Notes: generated by a model from the letters alone, not told the origin. A DNA stretch of 64,000 nt from Desulfatitalea sp. BRH_c12 (GCA_000961655.1 LADR01000079.1:31134-95133), one strand, 5' to 3'; counted from the first letter of the stretch, positions 1 to 9,063 are shown. Translations and numbers: made by a program.

Positions 1-816
1 GTAGGGACACTGGATGCGGGCATGGTTTTCGGCCCATTGCTTAAACCATACGTCTGCATTCCCACCACGGCCGGAACGGGCAGCGAAGTTTCCCCGATTG
101 CGGTGGTCTACGACGAAAAGGCCGGCGTAAAAAAAGCACTGCCCCAACAGGAAAACGTGCCCAAGGTGGCGATTATCGACCCCCTGCTGCATGTCAAAAT
201 GCCCCCTGGCCTGACGGCCTCCACAGGCATGGATGCTCTGGCTCATGCGATCGAGGGTATCGGCGGCATCGCGCGCAATCCCATGCTGACCTCCTGGGGA
301 CTGACCGTGTGTGAAATGATCTTCAAATACCTTCCCAGGGCCATTGCCAATGGGAACGACCTGGAAGCGCGCGAAAAGATGGCTATGTCCGCTACATTCG
401 GCATTATGGTGGGCGCCTATGGTGCTTTTCACATCCCGCACGCCCTGGGCCACTCTATCGAGGCCGTCACCCATGCGCCGCACGGCATTACCTGTGCATT
501 CGCCATGCCCGAAGTGTGTGAATGGTACGCCGATCTCATCCCCGATGAAACCCGTAAAATGGCCGCGATGCTGGGGATTGATTCAAATGGCGGCCGACCT
601 ATCGCGGAAGTGGGACAGGAATTCAAAAATGCGTTGCGCGCTTTTTACCTGAAGCTCGGATGCCCGCGCACTTCGAATGTGATTCCCAACCAAGCCGACA
701 TTGGGCGGATCATCGATCTTGCACTCGGTGAATACACCTACATGACAGCGGCTAAAAGGCCCTCGAAGGAACAGATGACCCGCATGCTCACATCGGCCTG
801 CGAGAGTCTGAACTGA
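1..816 (+). CDS. Iron-containing alcohol dehydrogenase, 3' part
   Basis: The reading frame is open from the first base of the window, so the gene starts upstream; about 271 C-terminal residues are present of a family that is usually near 390. Visible are the TTAGTGSE nucleotide-binding segment, the GMDALAHAIE segment whose Asp and second His are metal ligands in FucO-type enzymes, and the second signature HALGHSIE..HAPHG carrying the two remaining His ligands. Known family role: NAD(P)-dependent interconversion of alcohols and aldehydes in the cytoplasm. It lies 40 bp upstream of an aldehyde:ferredoxin oxidoreductase on the same strand, so the pair could oxidise an alcohol through the aldehyde to the acid (inference). 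The substrate cannot be told from sequence. Confidence 0.9.
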   Translation, partial: VGTLDAGMVFGPLLKPYVCIPTTAGTGSEVSPIAVVYDEKAGVKKALPQQENVPKVAIIDPLLHVKMPPGLTASTGMDALAHAIEGIGGIARNPMLTSWGLTVCEMIFKYLPRAIANGNDLEAREKMAMSATFGIMVGAYGAFHIPHALGHSIEAVTHAPHGITCAFAMPEVCEWYADLIPDETRKMAAMLGIDSNGGRPIAEVGQEFKNALRAFYLKLGCPRTSNVIPNQADIGRIIDLALGEYTYMTAAKRPSKEQMTRMLTSACESLN

Positions 817-856
817 TCAAAGATCCCCGATAAAAAAATCGCAAAGGAGACGCCAT

Positions 857-2572
857 ATGGAAAAAATTGTTCGTATCACTATGAATAACGGCACGGTCGC
901 AATGGACGGCCTTCCCGATATATACAAAACGCTTGGCAACCGCGGTCTGGTCGCCAAGGTGCTGACCGAAGAGGTCGACCCGACCTGCGATCCCCTGGGA
1001 GAAGGCAATAAACTTATTTTTGCCCTGGGCATGTTGGCCGGGACTGGTTTTCCCACCGGCAACCGGCTCTCGGTGGGCGCCAAGAGCCCATTGACCGGCG
1101 GCATCAAGGAGGCCAATTCGGGCGGCAATTTCGGTGCGCTGCTGGCACGCCATGCCATCAAACTGATCGTCGTCGAAAACAAACCCGGCGACGATAGCAG
1201 CTATGTCCTTGTCATTCAGGCCAATGGCCTGCCCAAGCTGGTAAAGGCGGATGCGTATGCCGGCCTGGGCTCCTACGCGCTGGTGGAAAAATTGAAAGCC
1301 ATCCACGGCGACAAAATCGCCGTGGCCTGCATCGGACCTGCCGGTGAACGTGGGTACGCCAACTCGACCATTCAGGTGACCGATAACGCCACCGGCCATC
1401 CAAGCCGAGCCCTTGCGCGCGGCGGGATCGGCTCTGTGATGGGTTCCAAGGGCCTCAAAGCCATCGTAGTCGAACCCACGAAAACACGCGCTGAAATCGA
1501 CTACGCCGATAAAGAAAAATTTTCGCAAGCCATGAAGGCTTACATGGAAGTGCTCAGTCGCAATGGTGTCACCTCACGGGCAATGACGTTGTTTGGCACC
1601 ATGGTGGGCATGGCGGTCACAGGCAAAACCGGAGCGCTGCCGGTCAGAAATTTCAGCGGCGAGCGCTCCACCATTCTCAACGACATTGGCGCGCATAAAT
1701 TCCACCAGAACATCTATCAGCGCGGCGGCAAGACCGGCCAAGCCTGCCAGCCCGGCTGCCCTATCAAGTGTTCCAACATTTACAACGACAAAGACGGCAA
1801 CTATCTCACCTCCGGCTTTGAATATGAAACCGTTGCACTGATCGGCGCCAATTGCGATATTGCCGATCTGGATCAGCTTGCCCGCATCGAGCGCATGAGC
1901 GACGATTTCGGGATTGACACCATCGAGTTGGGCGCCACGATCGGTGTCTGCATGGAAGCGGGTAAATTAGCCTTCGGCGACGGCCAGGGTGCACAAGCCC
2001 TCGTACAGGAAATGATCGACGGCACCGAATTCGGCCGAATCATGGGCCAGGGCACACTGGCCACTGGAAAATTTCTGGGCGTCAAACGTATCCCCACGGT
2101 CAAGGGACAAGCCCTGCCCGGATACGACCCGCGCAACAGCAAGGGCACCGGCGTCGGCTTTGCGACCTCGCCCATGGGCGCGGACCACACGGTCGGCACG
2201 ACCAGCGGCGCCGCCGGAGACAGCAACAAGATCGGCCGCGTGCAAATGTCGCAAAAGGTTCAGATCGCTTATGCGGCGGTCGACAACTTCATGTGCCATT
2301 TTGCCTCCTTCCCCCTGACCTCCACTCACAAATACGCGGTGGGGCACATTGCCGCGGCCATGGCCGCCAAGTTCGGCGGCGAATGGGACGAACAGAAGGT
2401 ATTCGGGATCGGTATCGAGACCCTCATGCTGGAAAAGAAATTTAACCGGGCTGCCGGTTTTACAGCCAAGGACGATCGCTTGCCGCAATTCTTCTATGAC
2501 GAGGCATCGCCCATGACTGGCGCGACATTTGACTTCACCGATGAAGAGCTGGCCCAAGTCCTGCCCTTCTAG
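857..2572 (+). CDS. aor: Aldehyde:ferredoxin oxidoreductase (tungsten enzyme family)
   Basis: A protein of 571 residues with the AOR family layout: an N-terminal domain with NRLSVGAKSPLTGG and GGNFGALLARH pterin-binding stretches, then the iron-sulfur ligands C297, C301 and C305 (C-x3-C-x3-C) and the distant C480 in NFMCHF. Family members bind a tungsten bis-pterin cofactor and one [4Fe-4S] cluster and oxidise aldehydes to acids with ferredoxin as acceptor, in the cytoplasm. The start is supported by AAAGGAGA a few bases before ATG. The first Cys spacing is one residue longer than in the Pyrococcus AOR prototype, so substrate class is uncertain. It follows an iron alcohol dehydrogenase by 40 bp and probably shares its transcript. 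Confidence 0.92.
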   Translation: MEKIVRITMNNGTVAMDGLPDIYKTLGNRGLVAKVLTEEVDPTCDPLGEGNKLIFALGMLAGTGFPTGNRLSVGAKSPLTGGIKEANSGGNFGALLARHAIKLIVVENKPGDDSSYVLVIQANGLPKLVKADAYAGLGSYALVEKLKAIHGDKIAVACIGPAGERGYANSTIQVTDNATGHPSRALARGGIGSVMGSKGLKAIVVEPTKTRAEIDYADKEKFSQAMKAYMEVLSRNGVTSRAMTLFGTMVGMAVTGKTGALPVRNFSGERSTILNDIGAHKFHQNIYQRGGKTGQACQPGCPIKCSNIYNDKDGNYLTSGFEYETVALIGANCDIADLDQLARIERMSDDFGIDTIELGATIGVCMEAGKLAFGDGQGAQALVQEMIDGTEFGRIMGQGTLATGKFLGVKRIPTVKGQALPGYDPRNSKGTGVGFATSPMGADHTVGTTSGAAGDSNKIGRVQMSQKVQIAYAAVDNFMCHFASFPLTSTHKYAVGHIAAAMAAKFGGEWDEQKVFGIGIETLMLEKKFNRAAGFTAKDDRLPQFFYDEASPMTGATFDFTDEELAQVLPF

Positions 2573-2616
2573 TCCTTCTGCGTTTCGGGTTCGCACAACT
2601 ATTTCGAACACATAAA

Positions 2617-2656
2617 GATGAGCCGGCACGTGGTACAACCACATGTCCGGCTCATC
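2617..2656. terminator. Hairpin between convergent genes
   Basis: A perfect 10-bp inverted repeat (GATGAGCCGG and CCGGCTCATC) with additional pairing inside the loop lies 45 bp after the aor stop and before the 3' end of the convergent permease gene. There is only a short T-rich stretch after it, so it is a probable terminator of the + strand transcript rather than a textbook one. Confidence 0.6.
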
Positions 2657-2681
2657 GTGTTTCTCAGCGTCCAAAAAGAGG

Positions 2682-2707
2682 CGGCCGCCTGAACCATCAG
2701 GCGGCCG
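2682..2707 (-). terminator. Rho-independent terminator of the synthetase/permease operon
   Basis: A perfect 11-bp GC-rich inverted repeat (CGGCCGCCTGA / TCAGGCGGCCG) with a 4-nt loop. Read on the minus strand it is followed within a few bases by TTTTT, the classical intrinsic terminator arrangement. It sits 27 bp after the stop of the SatP-like permease gene. Confidence 0.85.
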
Positions 2708-2733
2708 AGGGGGCATGATCGTTGAGGATACGA

Positions 2734-3360
2734 TCAGGAGGAAGGATTTTCGGCCAAACGGGTCAGACGCTGTTTAGCTGCCGAGGGATCGATCCAGGGA
2801 CGACCAACCGGCAAAATATCAGTACCGAACACCTGCAGGAAGATCACATGGGCCATCATGTACCAGGCGCTCAGCGCACACAGGATAAGGACATAGGCCG
2901 CCGCGTGCGTAAGCCCCGGATAACCGAAATGGGCCAAATCCAACAGGATGAAACCGATTGTCAGTAAAGTGAAAGTCAGCGCCATGGCGCCGTGAATGCG
3001 CATGGCGGCCACCCACATAATGAGAGTATACAATGTCCAAACCACCAAAAAGTAGCCTACGTCGGTGCCTGCGGAATAATAGATACCAAAATGGTTCAGC
3101 AGAAAAATGACGCTGAGCGCAATCCAGAAAGCACCGTAGGAAACAAAAGCGCTGTAGCCAAAGTTGTTGCCGCATTTGAATTCCTGGAAACCGGCAATCA
3201 TTTGAGCCAACCCTCCGAAGACCAGCCCCAGGGCCAGCACAGGACCGACCGAGCACAAGCCCAGGTTGTGCAATTGCAGAATCAATGTCGTCAACCCGAA
3301 TCCAGCCAGGCCTACCACTGCCGGGTTCGCAGTGGGTGTGTTTGTAGTGGCGTTTGCCAT
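2734..3360 (-). CDS. satP: Acetate uptake permease, GPR1/FUN34/YaaH (SatP) family
   Basis: A membrane protein of 208 residues with about six hydrophobic segments. The N-terminus carries NPAVVGLAGFGLTT, the local form of the NPAPLGL signature of the AceTr family, and FGGLAQMIAGFQEFK matches the family block around the first helices. Family members import acetate (and succinate) with protons across the inner membrane. AAGGAGG stands just before ATG. It follows the acyl-CoA synthetase by 27 bp on the same strand, so uptake and activation of a short-chain acid are very likely co-transcribed, and it ends at an intrinsic terminator. Confidence 0.92.
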   Translation of the reverse strand: MANATTNTPTANPAVVGLAGFGLTTLILQLHNLGLCSVGPVLALGLVFGGLAQMIAGFQEFKCGNNFGYSAFVSYGAFWIALSVIFLLNHFGIYYSAGTDVGYFLVVWTLYTLIMWVAAMRIHGAMALTFTLLTIGFILLDLAHFGYPGLTHAAAYVLILCALSAWYMMAHVIFLQVFGTDILPVGRPWIDPSAAKQRLTRLAENPSS

Positions 3361-3387
3361 GGTTTTTCCTCCTTGCTGAAAGTTGTA

Positions 3388-5292
3388 TTAATTCCGGGCC
3401 TTGGCGTAGCCCATAGTCACCAGCGCGATTTCGATCTCAGGCAAAATGGACGGATCATCGATGGTTGCCGGCACTTTAAAATCTTGATTGTCGGCTATCT
3501 TTTGAATGGTGCTGCGCAAAATTTTGCCGGAACGCGTTTTGGGCAGACGTTTGACTATGGTGGCCTTTTTAAAAGCCGCTACAGGTCCGATACGTTCGCG
3601 CACCATATCGACCACCTCGCGGATGATCTCGCGCACATCCCGCGTCACACCGGCATTGAGGACCAAAAAGCCCACCGGGACCTGTCCTTTGAGATCGTCG
3701 GCAACGCCCAGTACCGCACATTCGGCCACATCCGGATGATCGGACAACACCTCCTCCATGGCACCTGTCGAAAGCCGGTGCCCAGCGACATTGATGATGT
3801 CATCGGTGCGGGCCATGACGTACACATAGCCCAGCTCGTCGATAATACCCGCGTCAGCGGTCTTGTAATAGCCCGGATAATCGCGCATGTAGGAATCGAG
3901 AAAGCGCTGATCGTTATTCCAGAGCGTGGGCAACGTTCCCGGCGGCAAAGGCAGTTCCACAACCAGCGCACCGATACGCCCGGCGGGTGCCGGGTTCCCT
4001 TCTTCGTCCATGACCTGCAGATTCCAGCCCGGCACAGCCTTGGTCGGAGAACCGTATTTGACCGGATAAGCGTGCAGCCCCATACAGTTTGCAGCAATGG
4101 CCCAGCCTGTTTCGGTTTGCCACCAATGATCGATGACCGGTACCTTCAGATGCCTTTCCGACCATTGGATGGTGTCGGGGTCGGAACGTTCCCCGGCCAG
4201 AAAAAGAATGCGAAAACTGGATAAATCGTAATCCTTCACCAGCTTGCCCTCAGGATCATCGCGCTTAATGGCCCGGTAGGCGGTCGGCGCCGTGAACATC
4301 GTGGATACCTTGTGCTGCGAAATGACCCGCCAAAAAGCCCCGGCATCCGGCGTCCCCACGGGTTTGCCTTCATACAGAATCGTGGTGCAGCCTTTGAACA
4401 GTGGCGCATAGACGATATAAGAATGCCCCACGACCCAACCCACATCCGAAGCGGCCCACCACACATCATCCTCATCGATGTCGTAGATCGCCTTCATGGA
4501 CCATTTCAGGGCCACCATATGGCCGCCATTGTCGCGCACCACACCTTTGGGCTGGCCCGTCGTTCCGGATGTATACAAAATGTATAAAGGGTCGGTCGCC
4601 AACACCGGCACGCAGGCGTGCGGTTCGGCTTTGGCCATCTCGTCGGACCAATCCAGGTCCCGACCGGAAACCATGCTGGCAAGGGCCATGGACCTTTGAA
4701 CGATAATACAATGTTGCGGTTTACTTTGGGCGAGTTCTATGGCTTGATCCAGCAAAGGTTTATAGGCGATCACCCGTTTGACTTCGATGCCGCACGAAGC
4801 GGAGACAATCACTTTGGGTTTGGCATCGTTGATTCGGGTGGCCAGTTCGTTGGCCGCAAATCCGCCGAAAACCACCGAATGGATGGCGCCAATGCGCGCA
4901 CAGGCCAGCATGGCGATGGCTGCTTCGGGAATCATGGGCATGTAGATGATGACCCGATCGCCTTTGCCAACACCTTGGGCCGCCAGAACACCAGCGAAAA
5001 GCGCCACCTGGTCGCGCAGTTCGCGGTAAGTATAACGCCGAATGGTATCACTTACCGGGCTGTCGTAAATGAGTGCAAGTTTATCGCCCCGCCCGGACTC
5101 CACATGCAAATCCAGGGCATTGTAGCAGGTATTGACCATGCCACCTGTGAACCAGCGGTAAAAAGGCGGTTTGCTGCTATCCAGAACCTTGTCCCACTTG
5201 CGATACCAGTGACACGCCTTTGCCATTTCTCCCCAAAAGGATTCTGGATCGGCAATGGAATGTCGATACGCCTCCACATACGGATTGGTCAT
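3388..5292 (-). CDS. prpE: Short-chain acyl-CoA synthetase (propionate/acetate--CoA ligase, PrpE-like)
   Basis: An adenylate-forming ligase of 634 residues. Visible are the N-terminal ACAS block (NPYVEAYRHSIADPESFWG), the P-loop YTSGTTGQPKGVVR, the WWQTETGW adenylation motif, and the C-terminal KTRSGKILR with the acetylatable catalytic Lys. GGMVNTCYNALDLHVE and STGAMEEVLSDHPDVAECAV are closer to PrpE/ACSS3 proteins than to classical Acs, so propionate or acetate are likely substrates. The frame is open for 18 more codons upstream (to 5346), but that ATG lacks a ribosome binding site, whereas GAAAGGA precedes the chosen ATG. A sigma-54-type promoter lies about 110 bp upstream and the acetate permease follows. 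Confidence 0.9.
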   Translation of the reverse strand: MTNPYVEAYRHSIADPESFWGEMAKACHWYRKWDKVLDSSKPPFYRWFTGGMVNTCYNALDLHVESGRGDKLALIYDSPVSDTIRRYTYRELRDQVALFAGVLAAQGVGKGDRVIIYMPMIPEAAIAMLACARIGAIHSVVFGGFAANELATRINDAKPKVIVSASCGIEVKRVIAYKPLLDQAIELAQSKPQHCIIVQRSMALASMVSGRDLDWSDEMAKAEPHACVPVLATDPLYILYTSGTTGQPKGVVRDNGGHMVALKWSMKAIYDIDEDDVWWAASDVGWVVGHSYIVYAPLFKGCTTILYEGKPVGTPDAGAFWRVISQHKVSTMFTAPTAYRAIKRDDPEGKLVKDYDLSSFRILFLAGERSDPDTIQWSERHLKVPVIDHWWQTETGWAIAANCMGLHAYPVKYGSPTKAVPGWNLQVMDEEGNPAPAGRIGALVVELPLPPGTLPTLWNNDQRFLDSYMRDYPGYYKTADAGIIDELGYVYVMARTDDIINVAGHRLSTGAMEEVLSDHPDVAECAVLGVADDLKGQVPVGFLVLNAGVTRDVREIIREVVDMVRERIGPVAAFKKATIVKRLPKTRSGKILRSTIQKIADNQDFKVPATIDDPSILPEIEIALVTMGYAKARN

Positions 5293-5402
5293 GCCTTGGG
5301 TCCTTTCTTCTGCAAGCGGTTGTTGTTGTGGGTTCATGAATTTCATTCATTGAATTACATGAATTTCTTTTTTGTTGATCGCCACAATCTTTTAAAACCA
5401 TA

Positions 5403-5420
5403 CAGCAAACCACATGCCAA
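5403..5420 (-). promoter_or_regulatory. Sigma-54 (-24/-12) promoter of the synthetase/permease operon
   Basis: Read on the minus strand the sequence is TTGGCATGTGGTTTGCTG. It matches the sigma-54 consensus TGGCAC-N5-TTGCW with the invariant GG and GC separated by exactly 10 bases. The predicted start of transcription is near 5393, about 100 nt before the chosen start codon. The gene just upstream encodes a sigma-54 activator, which supports the reading. Confidence 0.8.
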
Positions 5421-5494
5421 GTGGCATTGGTTTATAAGTTATTGATTTAATTTTATTAGACGAAGAAATGGCAGGATGGGCCGGTCAAACAAAC

Positions 5495-5508
5495 ACAACT
5501 TTTATTGT
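5495..5508. promoter_or_regulatory. Putative enhancer site 1, ACAA-N6-TTGT palindrome
   Basis: ACAACTTTTATTGT is a 14-bp inverted repeat of ACAA and TTGT centred about 108 bp upstream of the predicted sigma-54 transcription start. It is one of three identically spaced copies between the activator gene and the promoter. Confidence 0.55.
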
Positions 5509-5563
5509 AGGCCCTTGGACGAATATCCATCGGAACCGGTCATAGCGCAACAAAATGCCATCG

Positions 5564-5577
5564 ACAACATTGGTTGT
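5564..5577. promoter_or_regulatory. Putative enhancer site 2, ACAA-N6-TTGT palindrome
   Basis: ACAACATTGGTTGT is the best copy, with five-base arms ACAAC and GTTGT. It lies about 177 bp upstream of the predicted start, 69 bp from site 1 and 18 bp from site 3 (centre to centre). Confidence 0.6.
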
Positions 5578-5579
5578 AC

Positions 5580-7022
5580 CTACAATTCTGGTTGTGCCTT
5601 GGGCGATGCAGGGCCTTGGGACTGGCTTTTAAGGCGTTTGCTCAGGGCCTGTTGAGATACTCCCAGCAAGGTTGCGGCCGCGGACTGGTTGTTGCCGGCA
5701 CGTCGCATGGCCTCCTGCACCAGCATGCGCGCGGTTTCCTTGAGCGTGGGCAAAGGTGTGGGAAAAAGCACAGCGGGGCCGTACGATCCGTTCGTTGGGT
5801 GGTTCTGATCGCGCGATGCTCTGGCCAAATGGGACTGAATGACTTCCAGCGGCAGGTTATTTGCTTTTTGTTGGGCCACGGCATCGAACATCATGGCTTG
5901 CAACTCGCGCACATTTCCAGGGAAAAAATGGGTCGCCAAAAGTTCCAATAGTTCAGCCGACATCGCCGGTTTGGTTTTGGCCAGCGACTGGGAGGCCTTA
6001 TCCGCAAAAAAATCGGCCAGAACCGCCAAATCTTCCTTGCGTTCGCGCAAGGGGGGAATCCGCAGGCGATGCGTGCGCAGTCGATAGTGCAGATCTTTGC
6101 GAAAGCGGCCTTGCTGCTGCAAGGCCCACAAATCGGCATGTGTCGAGGTGATCACGCGCGCGTCGCTGATGCGCAGGCTGTCTTGACCCAGGGGCATATA
6201 TTCATGCTCCTGAAGCAATCGCAGCAGTTTTACCTGCGATCCTTGATTCAAATCGCCGATCTCATCCAAAAAAAGGGTTCCGCCCGCTGCTTTCTCGACC
6301 AGGCCGGAACGCGCACCCTCGGCGCCCGTAAAAGCCCCTTTGACGTGGCCGAACAGGGTATCGGAAAACACATTATCGTCAAGGCCGGCCACATTGATGG
6401 CCACAAAGGAACCGGTCCGTCCACTGAGGCGATGTATGGCGCGCGCCACCAGTTCCTTGCCGACACCGGTTTCTCCGCGGATCAGGACCGGCTGGGGTGA
6501 CGGCGCAATGGATTCGATGTAGCGGAACAAGGCGAACATATTGGGACTGGCCGTCACGATCTCGGCAAACGCCTCCGGATGTGCGAGTTGCTCTTCCTCC
6601 AATTGCAGTCGCAGGGCGCGGTTTTCCTGATGCAGATCCCTGAAACGCAAAGCCTGATGAATGGCCGTGACCAGCCGGCTTTCGTCCACAGGTTTGACCA
6701 GATAGTCCAGCGCTCCTGATTTCATGCAATGCACAGCCGTATCCACATCGATGGTGCCGGTAATGATGACCACGGGTGTGTCCGGATGGTCGGCATGAAT
6801 GCGCGGCAGCAAGGATTGACCATCCAGGTGCGGCATGTTCAAATCCAGCAGGACGCAACTGGGCGAACGGCTTTGGAGCAGGGCCAGCGCCTGGCGGCTA
6901 TCGTTGCAGCAGATCACGTTATTGAACCCCGCAAGCTGCAGGGTCGTATCGATGGACAATAAAATAGATTCTTCATCATCGATAACCAGGATAGGCATTT
7001 GAGGATGGCGTGGTCGGGTCAT
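5580..7022 (-). CDS. Sigma-54-dependent response regulator, NtrC family
   Basis: A protein of 480 residues in three parts. A receiver domain (1-120) has the DDEE acidic pair, the phospho-acceptor Asp in LLDLNMPHLDG, and KPVD. An AAA+ sigma-54 activation domain (about 150-390) has Walker A GETGVGKE, the GAFTGA loop that contacts sigma-54, and Walker B LFLDEIGD. A Fis-type helix-turn-helix (about 435-470) contains AAATLLGVSQQALSKRL. AGGAG precedes the ATG. The partner kinase gene lies 91 bp upstream on the same strand, and the synthetase/permease operon with a sigma-54 promoter lies directly downstream, making that operon the most likely target (inference). Confidence 0.95.
   Translation of the reverse strand: MTRPRHPQMPILVIDDEESILLSIDTTLQLAGFNNVICCNDSRQALALLQSRSPSCVLLDLNMPHLDGQSLLPRIHADHPDTPVVIITGTIDVDTAVHCMKSGALDYLVKPVDESRLVTAIHQALRFRDLHQENRALRLQLEEEQLAHPEAFAEIVTASPNMFALFRYIESIAPSPQPVLIRGETGVGKELVARAIHRLSGRTGSFVAINVAGLDDNVFSDTLFGHVKGAFTGAEGARSGLVEKAAGGTLFLDEIGDLNQGSQVKLLRLLQEHEYMPLGQDSLRISDARVITSTHADLWALQQQGRFRKDLHYRLRTHRLRIPPLRERKEDLAVLADFFADKASQSLAKTKPAMSAELLELLATHFFPGNVRELQAMMFDAVAQQKANNLPLEVIQSHLARASRDQNHPTNGSYGPAVLFPTPLPTLKETARMLVQEAMRRAGNNQSAAATLLGVSQQALSKRLKSQSQGPASPKAQPEL
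5582..5595. promoter_or_regulatory. Putative enhancer site 3, ACAA-N6-TTGT palindrome
   Basis: ACAATTCTGGTTGT overlaps the last codons and stop of the activator gene and shares the TGGTTGT half with site 2. The close pair of sites resembles the paired enhancers bound by dimers of NtrC-family activators. Confidence 0.55.
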
Positions 7023-7113
7023 ACGGATGCTCCTGGTTGAACCGGTTGCGCCGGCCTGGAAAGAGGTAATTAAAAAGAAGATTCGCGCTTGGGTGAATGC
7101 TTCGAGTAATGGA

Positions 7114-9063
7114 CTATTCAGCTTTTCCGGAGATCACACCAGGGGCCAACGCCGAAGATTTTCCGGAACAGGGGCGTGCTGATCTGACATCGGTCGACCG
7201 GAAGGTCATGGTGACCGTGGTCCCCTGGCCATCATGCGACACGAAAGTCAGACGTCCGCCATGGTCGCGAACAATGGTGTCGGAAATGGATAGCCCCAGT
7301 CCAATGCCGCCACTGTCGCGCTTCGTCGTAAAAAATGGATCGGTGATCCGCTCCAGGACAGCCGGCGACATGCCTGCCCCCGTGTCGCGCACCTCAAGCC
7401 AGACCGATCCTTCTTCGGGGCAAAAGCCGGTGGTTACGGATATGCCCGCCGGCTTGCCGCTAAGGGCCTGGCAGGCATTGACCAGCAGGTTCATCACCAC
7501 CTGCTCCAGACGCTGGCGGTTGCCAGCGATGGTCGGCAGCCCCGGTGCAAGACCTACCTGAAAGCTGTCGGTTGTTTTCTTGATCATATGCTCGACCAGC
7601 GCGATGGCCTTTTGGGCCACTGCATTTAGATCGATTGCATCCCGGGCATCCGAAGCGCGCTGGCCGGCAAAATCTTTCAAATCTCCCACGATCTGTTTGA
7701 CCCGAGTGACACCTTCACGGGCATGCACCAACAATTGCGGGAGCCGCTCGCGCAGCCACGCATACTCCATGCCGCCGATGCACAAATGCCCGCCGTCAAC
7801 GCAATGGTCGTCCAGAATGGGCCGACTGCCTTGCCAGAATTTTTCGAACACCTGAATATTGAGCAGGACCGAAGTGATGGGATTGTTGATTTCATGCGCC
7901 ACGCCCGATACCAAGGTACCCAGGGAGGCCATTTTCGCAGCTTGAAACAGCTGCTCCTGCTGCAGCTTGGCCTGACGTTGCGCTTTTTTCTTTTCAGTCA
8001 CATCACGCGCCATCATAAGATACCCGCTGCCGGGCATCTGGGCCAGTGTCGCTTCCACAGGCAGATGTTCGCCCCTGCTGTTGCACAACTCGGTTTCCAA
8101 AAAATAATCATGCCCATCACCTTCTGCGATGGTCGCCAGTTTTCCAAAGAAGGCTTCTTGGCGCTCCGTCGGCAGAATTGCACCGATGGGCTGCCCCACC
8201 AGTTCCGCACCCCCGTACCCGCTAATCGCCTGCCAGCTGTGATTGGCATAGCTGATGTGCCCCTCATTATCGAACATAACGATAATTTCCCGCGCGGTTT
8301 CAGCCAATAGCCGATACTTGGCTTCGCTCTGCCGCAAAGAATTTTCCATCAGACGGCGGCGGCTCTCGACACCGGCCCCCTGCCAAACGACATAACCGGC
8401 CAGCAGCGCGACAATCATTAGAATAGCTGCGAATATGAGCGCCATGCGATGGACGATGGCACCAATTTGATCACGCACATCCTCCACGTAAACCCCAGTG
8501 CCGATGATCCATCCCCAGGGGACAAACGCCTTGACGTAGGAAATCTTGGTCACGATTTTGTTGGCGTTGTCCTGCCACTGCCATTGATAATCGACAAAGC
8601 CGGCCCCCTGACGACGGGCGGTATCTACAAAGGTTGTAAAAAGATGTTTGCCGGTCGGGTCGGTGAAGCCAGTGACGTCCTGCCCTTCCAGATCGGGCCG
8701 GTAGGGATGCATGATCATGTGCGGATGCATGTCATTGATCCAGAAATAATCTTTGCCGTCCGGGCCGTAACGCAAATCGCGCAACTGAGAAATTGCCTGC
8801 TGCTGGGCTTCGGACAGGGTCAAGCCACCGTCGTCCACCTGATCGGCAAAGTGCCTGGCCGTGTTCCATGCCACCTCGGTCAGCGTGCGGATCATTTCGC
8901 GTTTGCGCTCCATCAAGTGATCTTCAACCCGCGGAAGCACCAGCCAGAATAAGGTCAGCGCCAACAGAACCACTGCCGCCAACACCGGCAGAAATATTTT
9001 GGTCGGTGCCGCCTGGATGCGCCGAATCTTCAACCAGGCCCTTTTTTTCAACGCTGCTCGCAT
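7114..9063 (-). CDS. Membrane sensor histidine kinase with Cache and PAS domains
   Basis: About 649 residues. An N-terminal transmembrane helix (LAAVVLLALTLFWLVLP) is followed by a periplasmic single-Cache domain (DYFWINDMHPHMIMHPY ... WGWIIGTGVY), a second helix (IFAAILMIVALLAGYVVW), a PAS domain, a His kinase dimerisation segment with the phospho-acceptor in VAHEINNPI, and an ATPase domain with GIGLGLSIS. Cache domains of this class often bind small organic acids; here the ligand could be the acid handled by the downstream synthetase and permease (inference). The frame is open for 22 more codons to a TTG at 9129, but the ATG at 9063 with GAGG upstream fits better. It is the likely partner of the sigma-54 regulator. 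Confidence 0.93.
   Translation of the reverse strand: MRAALKKRAWLKIRRIQAAPTKIFLPVLAAVVLLALTLFWLVLPRVEDHLMERKREMIRTLTEVAWNTARHFADQVDDGGLTLSEAQQQAISQLRDLRYGPDGKDYFWINDMHPHMIMHPYRPDLEGQDVTGFTDPTGKHLFTTFVDTARRQGAGFVDYQWQWQDNANKIVTKISYVKAFVPWGWIIGTGVYVEDVRDQIGAIVHRMALIFAAILMIVALLAGYVVWQGAGVESRRRLMENSLRQSEAKYRLLAETAREIIVMFDNEGHISYANHSWQAISGYGGAELVGQPIGAILPTERQEAFFGKLATIAEGDGHDYFLETELCNSRGEHLPVEATLAQMPGSGYLMMARDVTEKKKAQRQAKLQQEQLFQAAKMASLGTLVSGVAHEINNPITSVLLNIQVFEKFWQGSRPILDDHCVDGGHLCIGGMEYAWLRERLPQLLVHAREGVTRVKQIVGDLKDFAGQRASDARDAIDLNAVAQKAIALVEHMIKKTTDSFQVGLAPGLPTIAGNRQRLEQVVMNLLVNACQALSGKPAGISVTTGFCPEEGSVWLEVRDTGAGMSPAVLERITDPFFTTKRDSGGIGLGLSISDTIVRDHGGRLTFVSHDGQGTTVTMTFRSTDVRSARPCSGKSSALAPGVISGKAE

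Noticed and set aside
788..1528. 246-codon minus-strand frame inside the aldehyde oxidoreductase gene
   Set aside because: Antisense to conserved AOR motifs; no ribosome binding site or protein-like hydrophobic pattern.
2992..4224. 410-codon plus-strand frame opposite the permease and synthetase
   Set aside because: It is the antisense shadow of two well-supported genes, with no ribosome binding site and no recognisable motifs.
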